A DNA stretch of 21,922 nt from Eubacterium limosum (GTDB lineage Bacteria; Bacillota; Clostridia; Eubacteriales; Eubacteriaceae): the NCBI GenBank assembly GCA_959020865.1, contig CAUEUD010000031.1, positions 1-21,922 on the forward strand, given 5' to 3'. Of the stretch, positions 6,095 through 14,700 are shown piece after piece. Positions within the stretch are counted from its first letter, which is position 1. The number at the start of each line of letters is the position of its first letter. Below the pieces are notes generated by a model. It was not told the origin of the DNA. It was given only the letters and a program-made list of their open reading frames with translations, and ran no database searches. The position numbers and the translations under genes were made by a program.

Positions 6095-9000
6095 ATGAAG
6101 AAAATCGTGAGTGCAGTCATATCACTGTTGATGATTTTGCAGTTTCCACTGCCGCAGGCAGCGTTTGCCCAGGAAGATGGCAACGCGGTAAACGAGGCAG
6201 CAGCACCGGCTGTGGTGGATCAGACAATGCAGAAGAACGCCGAGCCAGAGCAGCCTGAACAGTCAGCAGACACCGAGGGGCAGACCGAGAAGGGCACAGA
6301 GCCCGTTGCCGTACTGCCCGAAGCGGCAGAGAAAGCTTCGGTTCAGCCGGCGGCAGAAAACCAGCCCAAAGCCGGCGGCCGGGATATCAAAGAAATTTTT
6401 CAGGCGCTGGGATACAGCGAGACGGACAGCACCATTTTGACGGGAATGACTGTGACCTATCAGGACGCGGCTGGAAAACCCGTAGCAGAGCCCACCATTG
6501 ACGACACAGTGCGGTTTGATATCACCTTTGCGCTGCCGGAGGATGTCCGGGCCCAGATGCAGGCCGGTGACTACTACCAGTTTGATCTGCCGGACAATAT
6601 CAAAATCGCCAATAATACGAACATTCCCCTCGTCGACGCGGCGGGGAACCAGTACGCTACCGCACTGGTGGGCAAGGACGGCACAGTCACCATCACCTTT
6701 ACCGACGAAGTGACAAAAAACAGTGACATCAGTGGGAACCTCAATTTTTCTGGTGGATTTGACAAGGACAACATGACCGGCCCAGGCAATACGGTTATCA
6801 AGGTCCCCAATGAGGAAAAGCTACCCCCGGCAGAGGTGGTGGTCAGGCCCAGCGCAGGAAGCGCCATTGAGAAAAACGGCTATTTTGACCGGAATATGAA
6901 TCCCGAAAAAGTCATCTGGAATGTAGACATCAACAAAAGCCTGGACACCGTTGCGGGTGCGGCCGTCACCGATACCCTGCCCGCCGGACTCACCCTGGAA
7001 AGCGTAATGGTTTATCAGATTGAGGTTGACTTTGACGGCAAGGTTGTCGAGGGCAGCCAGACACCCGTGGATACGTCCGAGTATACCGTTGCGGCTGACG
7101 GCACAGTCGCCTTCAAGAACACCATTCACGCCGCCTACCGTATTGAGTACACAACCCGCATCGATCCGGAAAAGAAGCCTGCGGACGGCGGTACCATCAC
7201 CTTTAAGAATGAGGCAGCTCTGAGTGGGGACAACATCTCAGAGATTACCGCGGGTGCCACGGTGGACGCCGAATACGGAAAAATTCTGGAAAAAATCCGG
7301 GAAAACTACGACGCCCAGACTCAGACCTTCAGCTGGGCGATCAAGTACAACTACAGCGAGGGCAAAATTCCGCAGAAACAGGCTGTGGTGACCGATAAAA
7401 TCGGCAGCGGCATGGACTATGTGGATGGCAGTCTTGTATTGAACGAAGTGGATTTTAACGCTGACGGCAGTGTGAAGATTGTCCGAACCCTTGAGGAAGG
7501 CGTGGATTACCAGCTCGATAAAACCGCTGATGGCTTTAAAATTCAATTCTTAGGAGATGTGGAATACGCGGTCCAGATGACCTATCAAACCAAGGTTTCC
7601 GGAATATTAGATGAAAATCAGAAATATAAAAATGAGGTGGAAATCGGCACCGGACAGACGGACAGCGCAAGCGGCAGCGCCAAACAACAGGGCGTCATCA
7701 AAAAATTTGTATCCGCCGACCAGGAAAACAGGCGAATTAACTGGTCCATCAGTGTCAATAAGAACAACTATACCATGAAAGACTGGTCCCTTACAGACAC
7801 CCTGAGCCCAGGCCTTTTTCTGGACGAATCGTCTCTGGTGATTAAAAACCAGGATGGTAAGACCCTGGAACGAAACAAGGATTACACCCTGAACTATGAA
7901 CAGAGTAACAACCATTTTGACATTGCGCTGACAGGGGATTACAATCCCACAAGCGACAGCTTTAAGATTACCTACACCACAGACTATGACACCGGCGCAA
8001 CAATTTTCCCGGATGGCAGCGTCTATTTTAAAAACGACGCTGTCTCCACCTGGACAGATACCCAGGGCGGAGAACACAGCAGCAAGGACGAGGCGGACTA
8101 CCGGCCCAATGATTTCGCAGCCTACAATGGTTTTAAAAATGGCAGCTACAACGCGGTTGATAAAACCATCACCTGGACGGTGGGCGTCAATTACAATGAT
8201 CTCCTGCTCGGGCGGCCCACAACCATCGAGGACCCCATCACCGGCAATCAGGTATATGTCTCCGGTTCCGTCAAAATCTATCACTATACTGTGAGCAGTA
8301 AGGGTGAGCCGGTAAAGGGAGATGAAATTGCCCCTGAAGCGTATGATCAGTTTCGGATTCAGGAGCCGAACGATCAGGATAACACCCTGAAGATCCTGTT
8401 TCCGGAAAGCGCAGAAGGTCGTTATCTCATTGAGTTCCAGACCACCCTGGATGGACAGGTCATCCACGACAGCGCGACCTATAAAAACACCGCCACCTTC
8501 ACCAACGGACGTGATGTCCACTATCTGGAGGGTGAGGTGTCCATCACCAACGGCGGTAAGCTGGCCGCCAAATCCGGCGTTCAGGACGACGACGGCTACG
8601 TAAAATGGCAGATCACCGTGAACCCCAGTCAGTCTGCGCTCAGCGATGTCCAGGTCATTGACCGCCCCTCGGACAACCAGCTCATTGACCTTAGCTCCCT
8701 GAGGGTATACGGCGCCCAGGTGGATGAAGCGGGCGGCCTGACACTGGATGAGAATACCGTTCTGGCTCTGGGGACCGACTATACTGCGGACTATGCCACC
8801 AACCCGGAAAACGGTCAGCAGGAGCTGACTGTGAGCTTTCTGAAGGAAATTGACCGCGCCTACTTTATCACCTACCGCACCAAGGTGCTGCTGGAAGAAG
8901 GCAGTGAGCAGAAGGTGCGCAATGAAGTGATTATAAAAGGCAATAATGAGGAAAAAGTCGAAGGCGGCGACAACCAGGAGCTGGGCGTCATCGTCAATGA

Positions 9001-10078
9001 CGGCGGCGGAACCGTTGTGGGCAAAAGAGGCAGCATCCTGCTGGAAAAGGACAGCGCCACCACGCATAATCCTCTGGCTGGAGCTGTGTTCCGGCTGTAC
9101 GACAGCAACGGTGTGAGCCTGGGCGCCCCGGTGACCACCGGGAGCGACGGCCAGATTGCTTTTAAAGAACTGGTCTATGGCAATTACATTTTGAAGGAGC
9201 TGAAGGCCCCGGACGGCTATAACCTGGACAGCGCTCTGAAACAGGGCATCACCATCACTGTCAATGCAGAGAGCAGCCAGACAGGCCAGATACAACATTT
9301 GCAAAATGATCCGGTCCGGGTTACCCTGGCCAAGGAGAACGAGAGCAGCGATCCTCTTGCGGGCGCGGTTTTCACTCTTGAGATGAAACAGGGCGAGAAC
9401 TGGAAACCCATACGGGAAGAAACCGAGCTGAAAACCGGCGAGGATGGGCGTCTGACCGTGGAAGCACTGGAGGAAGGCACCTACCGCTTTACCGAAACCC
9501 AGGCCCCGGACGGCTATGTTCTGAATACTCAGCCCGTAGAGTTCACCCTGGTCAAAAATGCGGACGGCGTGATCCCAGCGCTGACACTGGACCCGGTAGT
9601 CAATTATCAGGGCAGCCTTGAAATTACAAAAACCGATGCGGACAGCCGTCCGCTTGCAGGCGCAGTCTTTAAGCTGACAAAAGACAACGTGACGGTGATG
9701 GAAGGGCTGACCACCGAAAACGACGGTACCGCCAAAGCCAGTGGGCTGGCCCCCGGCGTTTATGAGCTGGTGGAAACCGCCGCCCCGGAAGGGTACACGC
9801 TCGACAGCACCCCGGTGCGCTTCGAGATTGAAGCGCGTGCGGCGGGGGCGCCAGCGCCTGTATCGGTACACCTGATCAACCAAAAGGAAAAACCGCCGGA
9901 AGTCACCGTGACAACGCCGTCAGATGCCCAGAGTCCTAGGCAGACACCCGGTGAGGCAGTGACAAAAAGCCCGGGAACCGGCCTGCAAGGGCCTGGAGGC
10001 ATCAGTGCGTCCCTGCTGCTGCTGGCCGCTGCCGGCATTGTCCTCTGGAGGATGGCCAGACCAAAGAAAAAACGCTAG
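6095..10078 (+). CDS. Large sortase-anchored adhesin with Ig-like repeats and SpaA/Cna-B domains
   Basis: This is a 1327-residue secreted surface protein. A signal peptide occupies residues 1-26 (lysines, hydrophobic core, cleavage after AFA). A Glu/Gln/Ala-rich linker follows to about 95, then an adhesin-type N-terminal domain (about 96-236). Five related Ig-like collagen-binding-type repeats start near 255, 402, 539, 676 and 820; each begins with a W-x-(I/V) strand after a short acidic/aromatic turn and ends with a (K/R)N(E/A/T) strand. Three SpaA/Cna-B domains lie near 979-1059, 1072-1155 and 1171-1247, each with LAGAVF and an E-x-x-AP(D/E)GY segment that holds the isopeptide-promoting Glu. 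The C-terminus has the sortase motif SPGTG (1292-1296), a hydrophobic span (about 1303-1320) and the tail RPKKKR. The role is probably adhesion to host or matrix; the ligand is unknown. No sortase is in the window. GAAAGGA at 6081-6087 supports the start. Confidence 0.88.
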   Translation: MKKIVSAVISLLMILQFPLPQAAFAQEDGNAVNEAAAPAVVDQTMQKNAEPEQPEQSADTEGQTEKGTEPVAVLPEAAEKASVQPAAENQPKAGGRDIKEIFQALGYSETDSTILTGMTVTYQDAAGKPVAEPTIDDTVRFDITFALPEDVRAQMQAGDYYQFDLPDNIKIANNTNIPLVDAAGNQYATALVGKDGTVTITFTDEVTKNSDISGNLNFSGGFDKDNMTGPGNTVIKVPNEEKLPPAEVVVRPSAGSAIEKNGYFDRNMNPEKVIWNVDINKSLDTVAGAAVTDTLPAGLTLESVMVYQIEVDFDGKVVEGSQTPVDTSEYTVAADGTVAFKNTIHAAYRIEYTTRIDPEKKPADGGTITFKNEAALSGDNISEITAGATVDAEYGKILEKIRENYDAQTQTFSWAIKYNYSEGKIPQKQAVVTDKIGSGMDYVDGSLVLNEVDFNADGSVKIVRTLEEGVDYQLDKTADGFKIQFLGDVEYAVQMTYQTKVSGILDENQKYKNEVEIGTGQTDSASGSAKQQGVIKKFVSADQENRRINWSISVNKNNYTMKDWSLTDTLSPGLFLDESSLVIKNQDGKTLERNKDYTLNYEQSNNHFDIALTGDYNPTSDSFKITYTTDYDTGATIFPDGSVYFKNDAVSTWTDTQGGEHSSKDEADYRPNDFAAYNGFKNGSYNAVDKTITWTVGVNYNDLLLGRPTTIEDPITGNQVYVSGSVKIYHYTVSSKGEPVKGDEIAPEAYDQFRIQEPNDQDNTLKILFPESAEGRYLIEFQTTLDGQVIHDSATYKNTATFTNGRDVHYLEGEVSITNGGKLAAKSGVQDDDGYVKWQITVNPSQSALSDVQVIDRPSDNQLIDLSSLRVYGAQVDEAGGLTLDENTVLALGTDYTADYATNPENGQQELTVSFLKEIDRAYFITYRTKVLLEEGSEQKVRNEVIIKGNNEEKVEGGDNQELGVIVNDGGGTVVGKRGSILLEKDSATTHNPLAGAVFRLYDSNGVSLGAPVTTGSDGQIAFKELVYGNYILKELKAPDGYNLDSALKQGITITVNAESSQTGQIQHLQNDPVRVTLAKENESSDPLAGAVFTLEMKQGENWKPIREETELKTGEDGRLTVEALEEGTYRFTETQAPDGYVLNTQPVEFTLVKNADGVIPALTLDPVVNYQGSLEITKTDADSRPLAGAVFKLTKDNVTVMEGLTTENDGTAKASGLAPGVYELVETAAPEGYTLDSTPVRFEIEARAAGAPAPVSVHLINQKEKPPEVTVTTPSDAQSPRQTPGEAVTKSPGTGLQGPGGISASLLLLAAAGIVLWRMARPKKKR

Positions 10079-10123
10079 CGGCGTTTTGGAGAAGTGCGAC
10101 CAGTAAGATTACAAAAAACACAA

Positions 10124-10163
10124 AGGACTGCCGCAGTGATGAAAAGATCACTGCGGCAGTCCT
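10124..10163. terminator. Bidirectional terminator between convergent genes
   Basis: A perfect 17-bp stem (10124-10140 with 10147-10163) surrounds the 6-nt loop GAAAAG. On the minus strand it is followed by a T-rich stretch (complement of the A-rich bases 10111-10123), so it mainly terminates the acetyltransferase. The plus-strand side has only a short ATTT. It lies 45 nt after the adhesin stop and 14 nt after the acetyltransferase stop. Confidence 0.85.
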
Positions 10164-10177
10164 ATTTACGTTCAGTC

Positions 10178-10867
10178 TTATTTCCCCAGCCGTTCAATGA
10201 CCTTGCGGGCTGTGTCGCCCAGCCATTTCGCCTCAAGAGCAGCGTCGATATGGCCGTTGATGAGCTCGGGCAGGAAATCGCGGATCTCCTCGTCGGGGAG
10301 ATCCCACCATTTTAAGGCCATGAGCTTCGCGATGGTGTCATCGTCAAAACGCTTGCGGATAAAGCGTGCCGGGTCGCCGCCGACCACCGTGTAGGGCGGA
10401 ACATCCCTTGTCACCACGCTGCGGGTGCCGATGATGGCGCCGTCGCCGATGTGTACGCCGGGCATGATCACACTCTCGTATCCAAACCACACGTCATTGC
10501 CGACAATGGTCGGCCCCTTGAGGGTAGAAACCTTGCCGCCAAAGCTTTCAGGCAGATCCCAGTGGTCGTTTGCGATGGGGAAGGGATAATTGGCCATGGA
10601 GGTAAAATTATGGTTGGCGATCGGACAGAGGAAAGTAGTCCCCATGGCCAGCGAACAGTATTTTCCGATGATGATGGTGTCCTTGTGAAACTGCGGGTAA
10701 TGGTACAGAATGTTATTCTTGACAAAATCCCGTGGGTCGTTTCGCTCATCGTGGTAGTAGGTGTGTTCCCCAACCTGGATATCCGGATCGTCGATGACAT
10801 TTTTCAGATAGACCACAGAAGTGTTATCATCGGTTAAATAAATTCGTTGATCATTGTCCTTGCGCAT
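10178..10867 (-). CDS. Vat/CatB-like hexapeptide-repeat O-acetyltransferase
   Basis: The 229-residue protein belongs to the left-handed beta-helix xenobiotic acetyltransferases, which transfer acetyl from acetyl-CoA to a hydroxyl group. Recognisable blocks are NILYHYP (52-58), IGKYCSLA (67-74), the catalytic-type His86 in IANHNF, the loop with YPF (94-96), GNDVWFGYESVIMPGVHIGDGA (from 123), SVVTRDVPPYTVVGGDPA and the family-typical KWW near 186-188. The order matches streptogramin A acetyltransferases (Vat), with a C-terminal tail about 20 residues longer. The acceptor could be an antibiotic or a cell-envelope sugar, and I would not predict resistance. On the minus strand an AGGAGC ribosome binding site precedes the ATG. 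It sits alone between two related adhesin genes, convergent with the first and divergent from the second. Confidence 0.85.
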   Translation of the reverse strand: MRKDNDQRIYLTDDNTSVVYLKNVIDDPDIQVGEHTYYHDERNDPRDFVKNNILYHYPQFHKDTIIIGKYCSLAMGTTFLCPIANHNFTSMANYPFPIANDHWDLPESFGGKVSTLKGPTIVGNDVWFGYESVIMPGVHIGDGAIIGTRSVVTRDVPPYTVVGGDPARFIRKRFDDDTIAKLMALKWWDLPDEEIRDFLPELINGHIDAALEAKWLGDTARKVIERLGK

Positions 10868-11129
10868 GGTTTTGCTCCTGTAAATTCAAAATATATTACG
10901 ATATCATTATATCAAAAAGGCAAAGCTTTGGACAGGACCTATCCGATTTTTCCAGACAGAGAGCAAGAAATGACAACTGTCCTTTTCCTAAGCTGGAAGT
11001 AAAAAGAAAAAAGCACGGTGCTCTTAAGATGTGGGAAAAGCCTTTTTATGGGTAAGTAATACATAGGATATTTTAATGTATTGCAGAAATTTTGAAGCTT
11101 TACGCATTGTAGGATAGAAAGGAAGCAGC

Positions 11130-12323
11130 ATGAAAAAAATAACGGGCACTTTGACAGTCCTTCTCATCATGGTTTTATTATTCTCATTTTCACCCGTTTG
11201 GGCGGCACAGGGAGCAGACACAAACCCCGCGCCCACTGCGCCTGCGAAGGCCGATACCCCAGCACCAGCGGGCAGACCGGAGTCTGCCGATAAAGACAGC
11301 GACGGGGCCGCAGACAAAGCGGAAACAGACAGCACGGCAACTGCGGAAAAGGACGCGGTTCTGAAGTCCGGAAATTACTATACCTTTAAACTGCCGGAAA
11401 GCGTCATCGTCACCGAGGAACTGACCCTGCCCCTGACAGATAAGGACGGCAAGCTTTACGGCACCGCTTATGTGGGCACCGACGGCGTGGTCATTATCGC
11501 TCTGACCGAGGAGGCGGCCGGTGATGCCGCTGTGGCGGACCGGCTGGAGGCGGCAGGCGCCGAGCCGGCTGTCATCCAGACCCTCGGAACCCAGACCGGC
11601 CCCCAGGGCAGTGTTGTTTTCCAAAAACAGGATGAAAACAGTAATGGCCTGGAGGGCGCACGGTTTGAGCTGTTGAAAACCGATGAAAACAACCGGACCG
11701 TGGCCGCGGTTACCTCCGGCGCAGACGGCAGTGTGCGCTGTGACGGCCTCGCACCGGGTACCTACCGGGTGGTCGAGACCCAGGCCCCAAGCGGCTTTCT
11801 GCGAAACCGCGAGACCCTGGATTTTACCGTCTCCGATTCGGCCCAGACTCAGCCTGTAACGGTGGATGCGGGTATCCATATTAGCTACCAGGGACGTCTG
11901 TCTATCCTGAAAATGGACGAAGAGCGGGACCCGCTTCCCGGAGCCCGCTTTAAAATTCTGGACGCAGGCGGCTATACTCTCCAGAAGGATCTCGTCACTG
12001 ATTCGGACGGCCGGATCTGGGTCAGCAATCTGGCGCCCGGGCGCTATCAGGTCATGGAAACCGAAGCGCCCACGGGCTATCATCTGGACGCCACCCCGGT
12101 GAGCTTTGAGGTGGCCTCTGAGGCAGAGGGTGAGCCCGCAGCCATGGAGGTCAAGGCCGTCAATGTCCGGCGCTCCTCTAAGCTCAGGTACTCCGCCGGT
12201 ACCGCGACGCCCAATGCAGACACAGGTGTGGACAGTATGGACTTCCTTGGTCTTGGGTTTGTCGTCATCGCAGCGGTCATTGCCGCAGGGGTGATGGTAT
12301 ACCAGAAAACAAAGCGTAAATAA
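11130..12323 (+). CDS. Short sortase-anchored SpaA/Cna-B surface protein
   Basis: The 397-residue secreted protein has a signal peptide (1-25, ending VWA), an Ala/Pro/Asp-rich linker to about 80, and a segment at 81-133 (GNYYTFKLPES...) that matches residues around 152-203 of the large adhesin at roughly 40% identity. Two SpaA/Cna-B domains follow, near 160-237 and 252-330, with EGARFEL and PGARFKI strands and isopeptide-type Glu in VETQAPSGF and METEAPTGY. The end has NADTG (362-366), a hydrophobic span (about 371-391) and KTKRK, a sorting signal with a non-standard motif. Only half of the N-terminal Ig-like domain is present and none of the five long repeats, so it looks like a condensed paralogue of the 6095 gene. 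It might be a minor pilin, an anchor subunit or a reduced adhesin. AAAGGAAG at 11118-11125 supports the start. Confidence 0.83.
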   Translation: MKKITGTLTVLLIMVLLFSFSPVWAAQGADTNPAPTAPAKADTPAPAGRPESADKDSDGAADKAETDSTATAEKDAVLKSGNYYTFKLPESVIVTEELTLPLTDKDGKLYGTAYVGTDGVVIIALTEEAAGDAAVADRLEAAGAEPAVIQTLGTQTGPQGSVVFQKQDENSNGLEGARFELLKTDENNRTVAAVTSGADGSVRCDGLAPGTYRVVETQAPSGFLRNRETLDFTVSDSAQTQPVTVDAGIHISYQGRLSILKMDEERDPLPGARFKILDAGGYTLQKDLVTDSDGRIWVSNLAPGRYQVMETEAPTGYHLDATPVSFEVASEAEGEPAAMEVKAVNVRRSSKLRYSAGTATPNADTGVDSMDFLGLGFVVIAAVIAAGVMVYQKTKRK

Positions 12324-12328
12324 AGCGA

Positions 12329-12368
12329 AAAAAACCCGCTGGCATGAGGTAGTGCCGGCGGGTTTTTT
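12329..12368. terminator. Bidirectional terminator between the short adhesin and the ABC-F gene
   Basis: AAAAAACCCGCTGGCA (12329-12344) pairs with TGCCGGCGGGTTTTTT (12353-12368) with one T-G wobble and an 8-nt loop. Six A on the left and six T on the right allow termination from both directions; the two genes converge here. Confidence 0.92.
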
Positions 12369-12424
12369 GTGAGTGAAATTCAAGTTTTCTTCCTATTTAT
12401 ATTAAGGGCTAAATTAGCGCTTAA

Positions 12425-14323
12425 TCAGATTCGGTTTTTCTTTGACTGACGAACAATGTCTTCGAGGTATTCCTTGCGCTCCATCTTCTCGAGAAGTGAA
12501 TCCTCCAGGGCTTCCTTTTCCTCGGTCAGGGCCTGGAGGCGGGTGTAGTCGGTGGTGATGCCGGCCATCTCGGTATCGATGGCCTCCAGGCGAGCCTCCA
12601 TCTGCGCCATGTCCGCGTCGATGCGGTCATACTCCTGCTGTTCGCGATAGCTCAGCTTCACGGCCTTTTGCCGGGGCTTTTCGCTTTTCTGTTCGCTGGG
12701 TTTACTGGTGGCGTTGTCCGAATCCCGGTCTGCGTGCTTTTGCATGTAGTCGGTGAAATTGCCGGTCTGCACCAGAATCTCACCGCCGCCGGTAAAGGAG
12801 AAGATGGTATCGCACACCCGGTCCAGGAAGTAGCGGTCATGGGAAACGGTGAGCACACTGCCCTGAAAATCGTCCAGGTAGTTTTCCAGGATTTTGAGGG
12901 TATCGATGTCCAGGTCGTTGGTGGGCTCGTCAAGCAGTAGCACATTGGGAGCGGACATGAGGATACGGAGCAGGTACAGGCGTCTTCGTTCACCGCCGGA
13001 CAGCTCGGAGATCCGTACCCACTGCGCGTACCGGTCAAAGAGGAACAGCTCCATCATCTGGGCCGCAGTGATGACCTCACCCCGGGCGTTCTCCACGGTT
13101 TCGGCGCCCTCGCGGATGTACTCAATGGCCCGCAGGTTTAAATCCATATCCTCCGATTCCTGAGAAAAATAACCGATTTTGACCGTATCGCCGATGACGA
13201 TGGACCCACTGTCCGGACGGATTTTGCCAGCGATCAGGTTCAGCAGCGTGGATTTACCCCGGCCGTTTTTCCCGATGATGCCAATGCGCTCATCAGGCCC
13301 AAAAATATAATTGAAATCCTTCACCACACACTGGTTTTTAAAGGATTTGGATACATGCGCCATGTCCACCACCTGTTTGCCCAGGCGGGTAAATCCAACG
13401 TTGATCTCAAGGATGTCCTCGCTCAGGTCGGCGGCGCTGTTCTTAATATCCTCAAAGCGCTGAATCCGGGCTTTTTGCTTGGTGGTCCGTGCGCGGGCGC
13501 CCCGCCTGATCCACGCCAGCTCACGTCGGTACAGATTCTGGCGCTTCTGTTCCATGATGCTCTCGAACTCCTTGCGGGCGGCTTTTTTCTCGACGAACTC
13601 GGAGTAATTGCCTGTGTACTCGTACAGGGCGCCGCCGTCCAGCTCGATGGTTTTGTTCACGACCCGGTCCAGGAAATAGCGGTCGTGGGTGACCATCAAA
13701 AGAGCGCCCCTGCGGTTTTCCAGATATTTTTCGAGCCAGGTGATGGTCTCATTGTCCAGGTGGTTGGTGGGTTCGTCAAGGATCAGGAGGTCGCAGGGGG
13801 TCAGGAGCACAGAGGCCATGGCCACACGCTTGCGCTGGCCGCCGGACAGGGTGCCGATGGTTTTGTCAAAATCCCGGATGCCCAGCTGGGTCAGGATGGT
13901 TTCAACCTGGGATTTCAGATTCCACAGGCCGCCCGCGTCAATGGTATCGGTCAGGGCCAGCAGGTGTTTCTGGAGCTTTTCATCCTCAGGGCAGCGCGCC
14001 AGGAGATCCAGAGTGCGCTCATAATCCCGCAGGGTGTTCATCTCCGGGGTATCGGCCCGAAAAATCTGGGCCAGGACGGTGATGTTTGGGTCGAGCTCGG
14101 GGGTCTGGGCCAGATACTCGATGCGTTTGCTGCCGTAGATGCGGACTTCTCCCGCATCGGGAGTATCCTGCCCGGCCACAATGCGCAGCAGGGAGGATTT
14201 TCCAGTGCCGTTAACACCGATGACGCCGATTTTGTCGCTGTCCTCGATGCTGAAGTTAATTTTTTCAAAAAGGGTTTTGACACCGTAGGTTTTTTTAAGG
14301 TTGATGACGGATAATAGGTTCAT
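12425..14323 (-). CDS. ABC-F family ATPase, Uup-like
   Basis: The 632-residue protein has two ABC ATPase domains and no membrane segment, the ABC-F layout. Domain 1 has Walker A GVNGTGKSS (36-44), LSGGQ (159-163) and Walker B LLILDEPTNHLD (179-190). The linker at 245-300 has the Uup-type WIRRGARART (271-280). Domain 2 has GKNGRGKST (351-359), LSGGE (441-445) and LLLDEPTNDLD (462-472). A charged linker leads to a C-terminal coiled coil (about 555-628), as in Uup. ABC-F proteins act at the ribosomal E site; Uup also affects transposon excision and ribosome assembly. The interdomain linker is not the long extended type of known antibiotic-resistance ABC-F proteins, so a housekeeping role is more likely. 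The ribosome binding site is weak (AAAGAAAG on the minus strand). Confidence 0.92.
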   Translation of the reverse strand: MNLLSVINLKKTYGVKTLFEKINFSIEDSDKIGVIGVNGTGKSSLLRIVAGQDTPDAGEVRIYGSKRIEYLAQTPELDPNITVLAQIFRADTPEMNTLRDYERTLDLLARCPEDEKLQKHLLALTDTIDAGGLWNLKSQVETILTQLGIRDFDKTIGTLSGGQRKRVAMASVLLTPCDLLILDEPTNHLDNETITWLEKYLENRRGALLMVTHDRYFLDRVVNKTIELDGGALYEYTGNYSEFVEKKAARKEFESIMEQKRQNLYRRELAWIRRGARARTTKQKARIQRFEDIKNSAADLSEDILEINVGFTRLGKQVVDMAHVSKSFKNQCVVKDFNYIFGPDERIGIIGKNGRGKSTLLNLIAGKIRPDSGSIVIGDTVKIGYFSQESEDMDLNLRAIEYIREGAETVENARGEVITAAQMMELFLFDRYAQWVRISELSGGERRRLYLLRILMSAPNVLLLDEPTNDLDIDTLKILENYLDDFQGSVLTVSHDRYFLDRVCDTIFSFTGGGEILVQTGNFTDYMQKHADRDSDNATSKPSEQKSEKPRQKAVKLSYREQQEYDRIDADMAQMEARLEAIDTEMAGITTDYTRLQALTEEKEALEDSLLEKMERKEYLEDIVRQSKKNRI

Positions 14324-14501
14324 GATTTTATTTTCTTTCTTTTAACTTTTAGCAGTTTGCTTAAGGGCTATTTTAACACAGATTGTGCCAAGAAAAAAGA
14401 AAACTGAAAATAAGGCTAATTTAAAGCTTTATTGAGTAATATAAATATACAATAAAACACCGCTTATGTGGCATTGGAGTGATTATAGGAGGTCAATATA
14501 C

Positions 14502-14512
14502 CTGTATATACA
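14502..14512. promoter_or_regulatory. CTGTATATACA motif, copy 1 (upstream of the thl promoter)
   Basis: This 11-mer contains the perfect palindrome TGTATATACA. It ends 48 nt upstream of the thl -35 hexamer. Two further exact copies occur before hbd (17082-17092 and 17096-17106). The symmetry and reuse suggest a binding site for a dimeric regulator, possibly GntR-like, but the protein is unknown. Confidence 0.4.
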
Positions 14513-14560
14513 TATTTCACAAAAAAAGACCGTTTAATAACAGAATTTTCCTGTAATCTA

Positions 14561-14589
14561 TTGCAAATTCGCCAAATATGTGGTAGTAT
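14561..14589 (+). promoter_or_regulatory. Probable promoter of the butyrate operon
   Basis: TTGCAA (14561-14566) and TAGTAT (14584-14589) are 17 nt apart, and TGG directly before the -10 provides an extended -10. Transcription should begin near 14596, giving a leader of about 105 nt before the GTG start of thl. Confidence 0.6.
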
Positions 14590-14700
14590 TGTTATATATT
14601 TAACAGATACTCCTTTTGTTCTATAAATGGACAGTTGGAGTATAAGATAAATGTTTCAAATATTCACATGGAAATGTGAGAATTAATGGAGGAAATTTAA

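Larger units (their letters stand above)
14324..14700 (+). other. 377-base intergenic region: divergent upstream regions of the ABC-F gene and butyrate operon
   Basis: This AT-rich region separates the minus-strand ABC-F gene from thl. It contains one CTGTATATACA motif (14502-14512), the thl promoter (14561-14589) and a leader of about 105 nt. The leader can form a long-range stem ATACTCC (14607-14613) with GGAGTAT (14637-14643). A second hairpin is TCACAT-GGAA-ATGTGA (14664-14679), 8 nt before the Shine-Dalgarno sequence. I see no convincing small ORF and no clear promoter for the ABC-F gene. Confidence 0.65.

Noticed and set aside
7607..9883. A 758-codon open frame on the minus strand, antisense to the large adhesin
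   Set aside because: It is fully opposite a well-supported gene with signal peptide, repeats and sorting signal, has no recognisable domain or ribosome binding site, and is explained by the codon composition of the sense gene.
10178..10867. Calling the acetyltransferase a streptogramin resistance gene
   Set aside because: The fold and motifs match the Vat group, but chromosomal relatives often have other acceptors, and nothing in the context indicates resistance.
11190..12383. A 397-codon open frame on the minus strand, antisense to the short surface protein
   Set aside because: It overlaps the real gene almost completely and its translation is low-complexity without a domain. The sense frame has a signal peptide, SpaA domains and a sorting signal.
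13355..14314. A 319-codon plus-strand frame opposite the ABC-F gene
   Set aside because: The minus-strand frame carries two complete ATPase motif sets. The plus frame has no domain and is a composition shadow.
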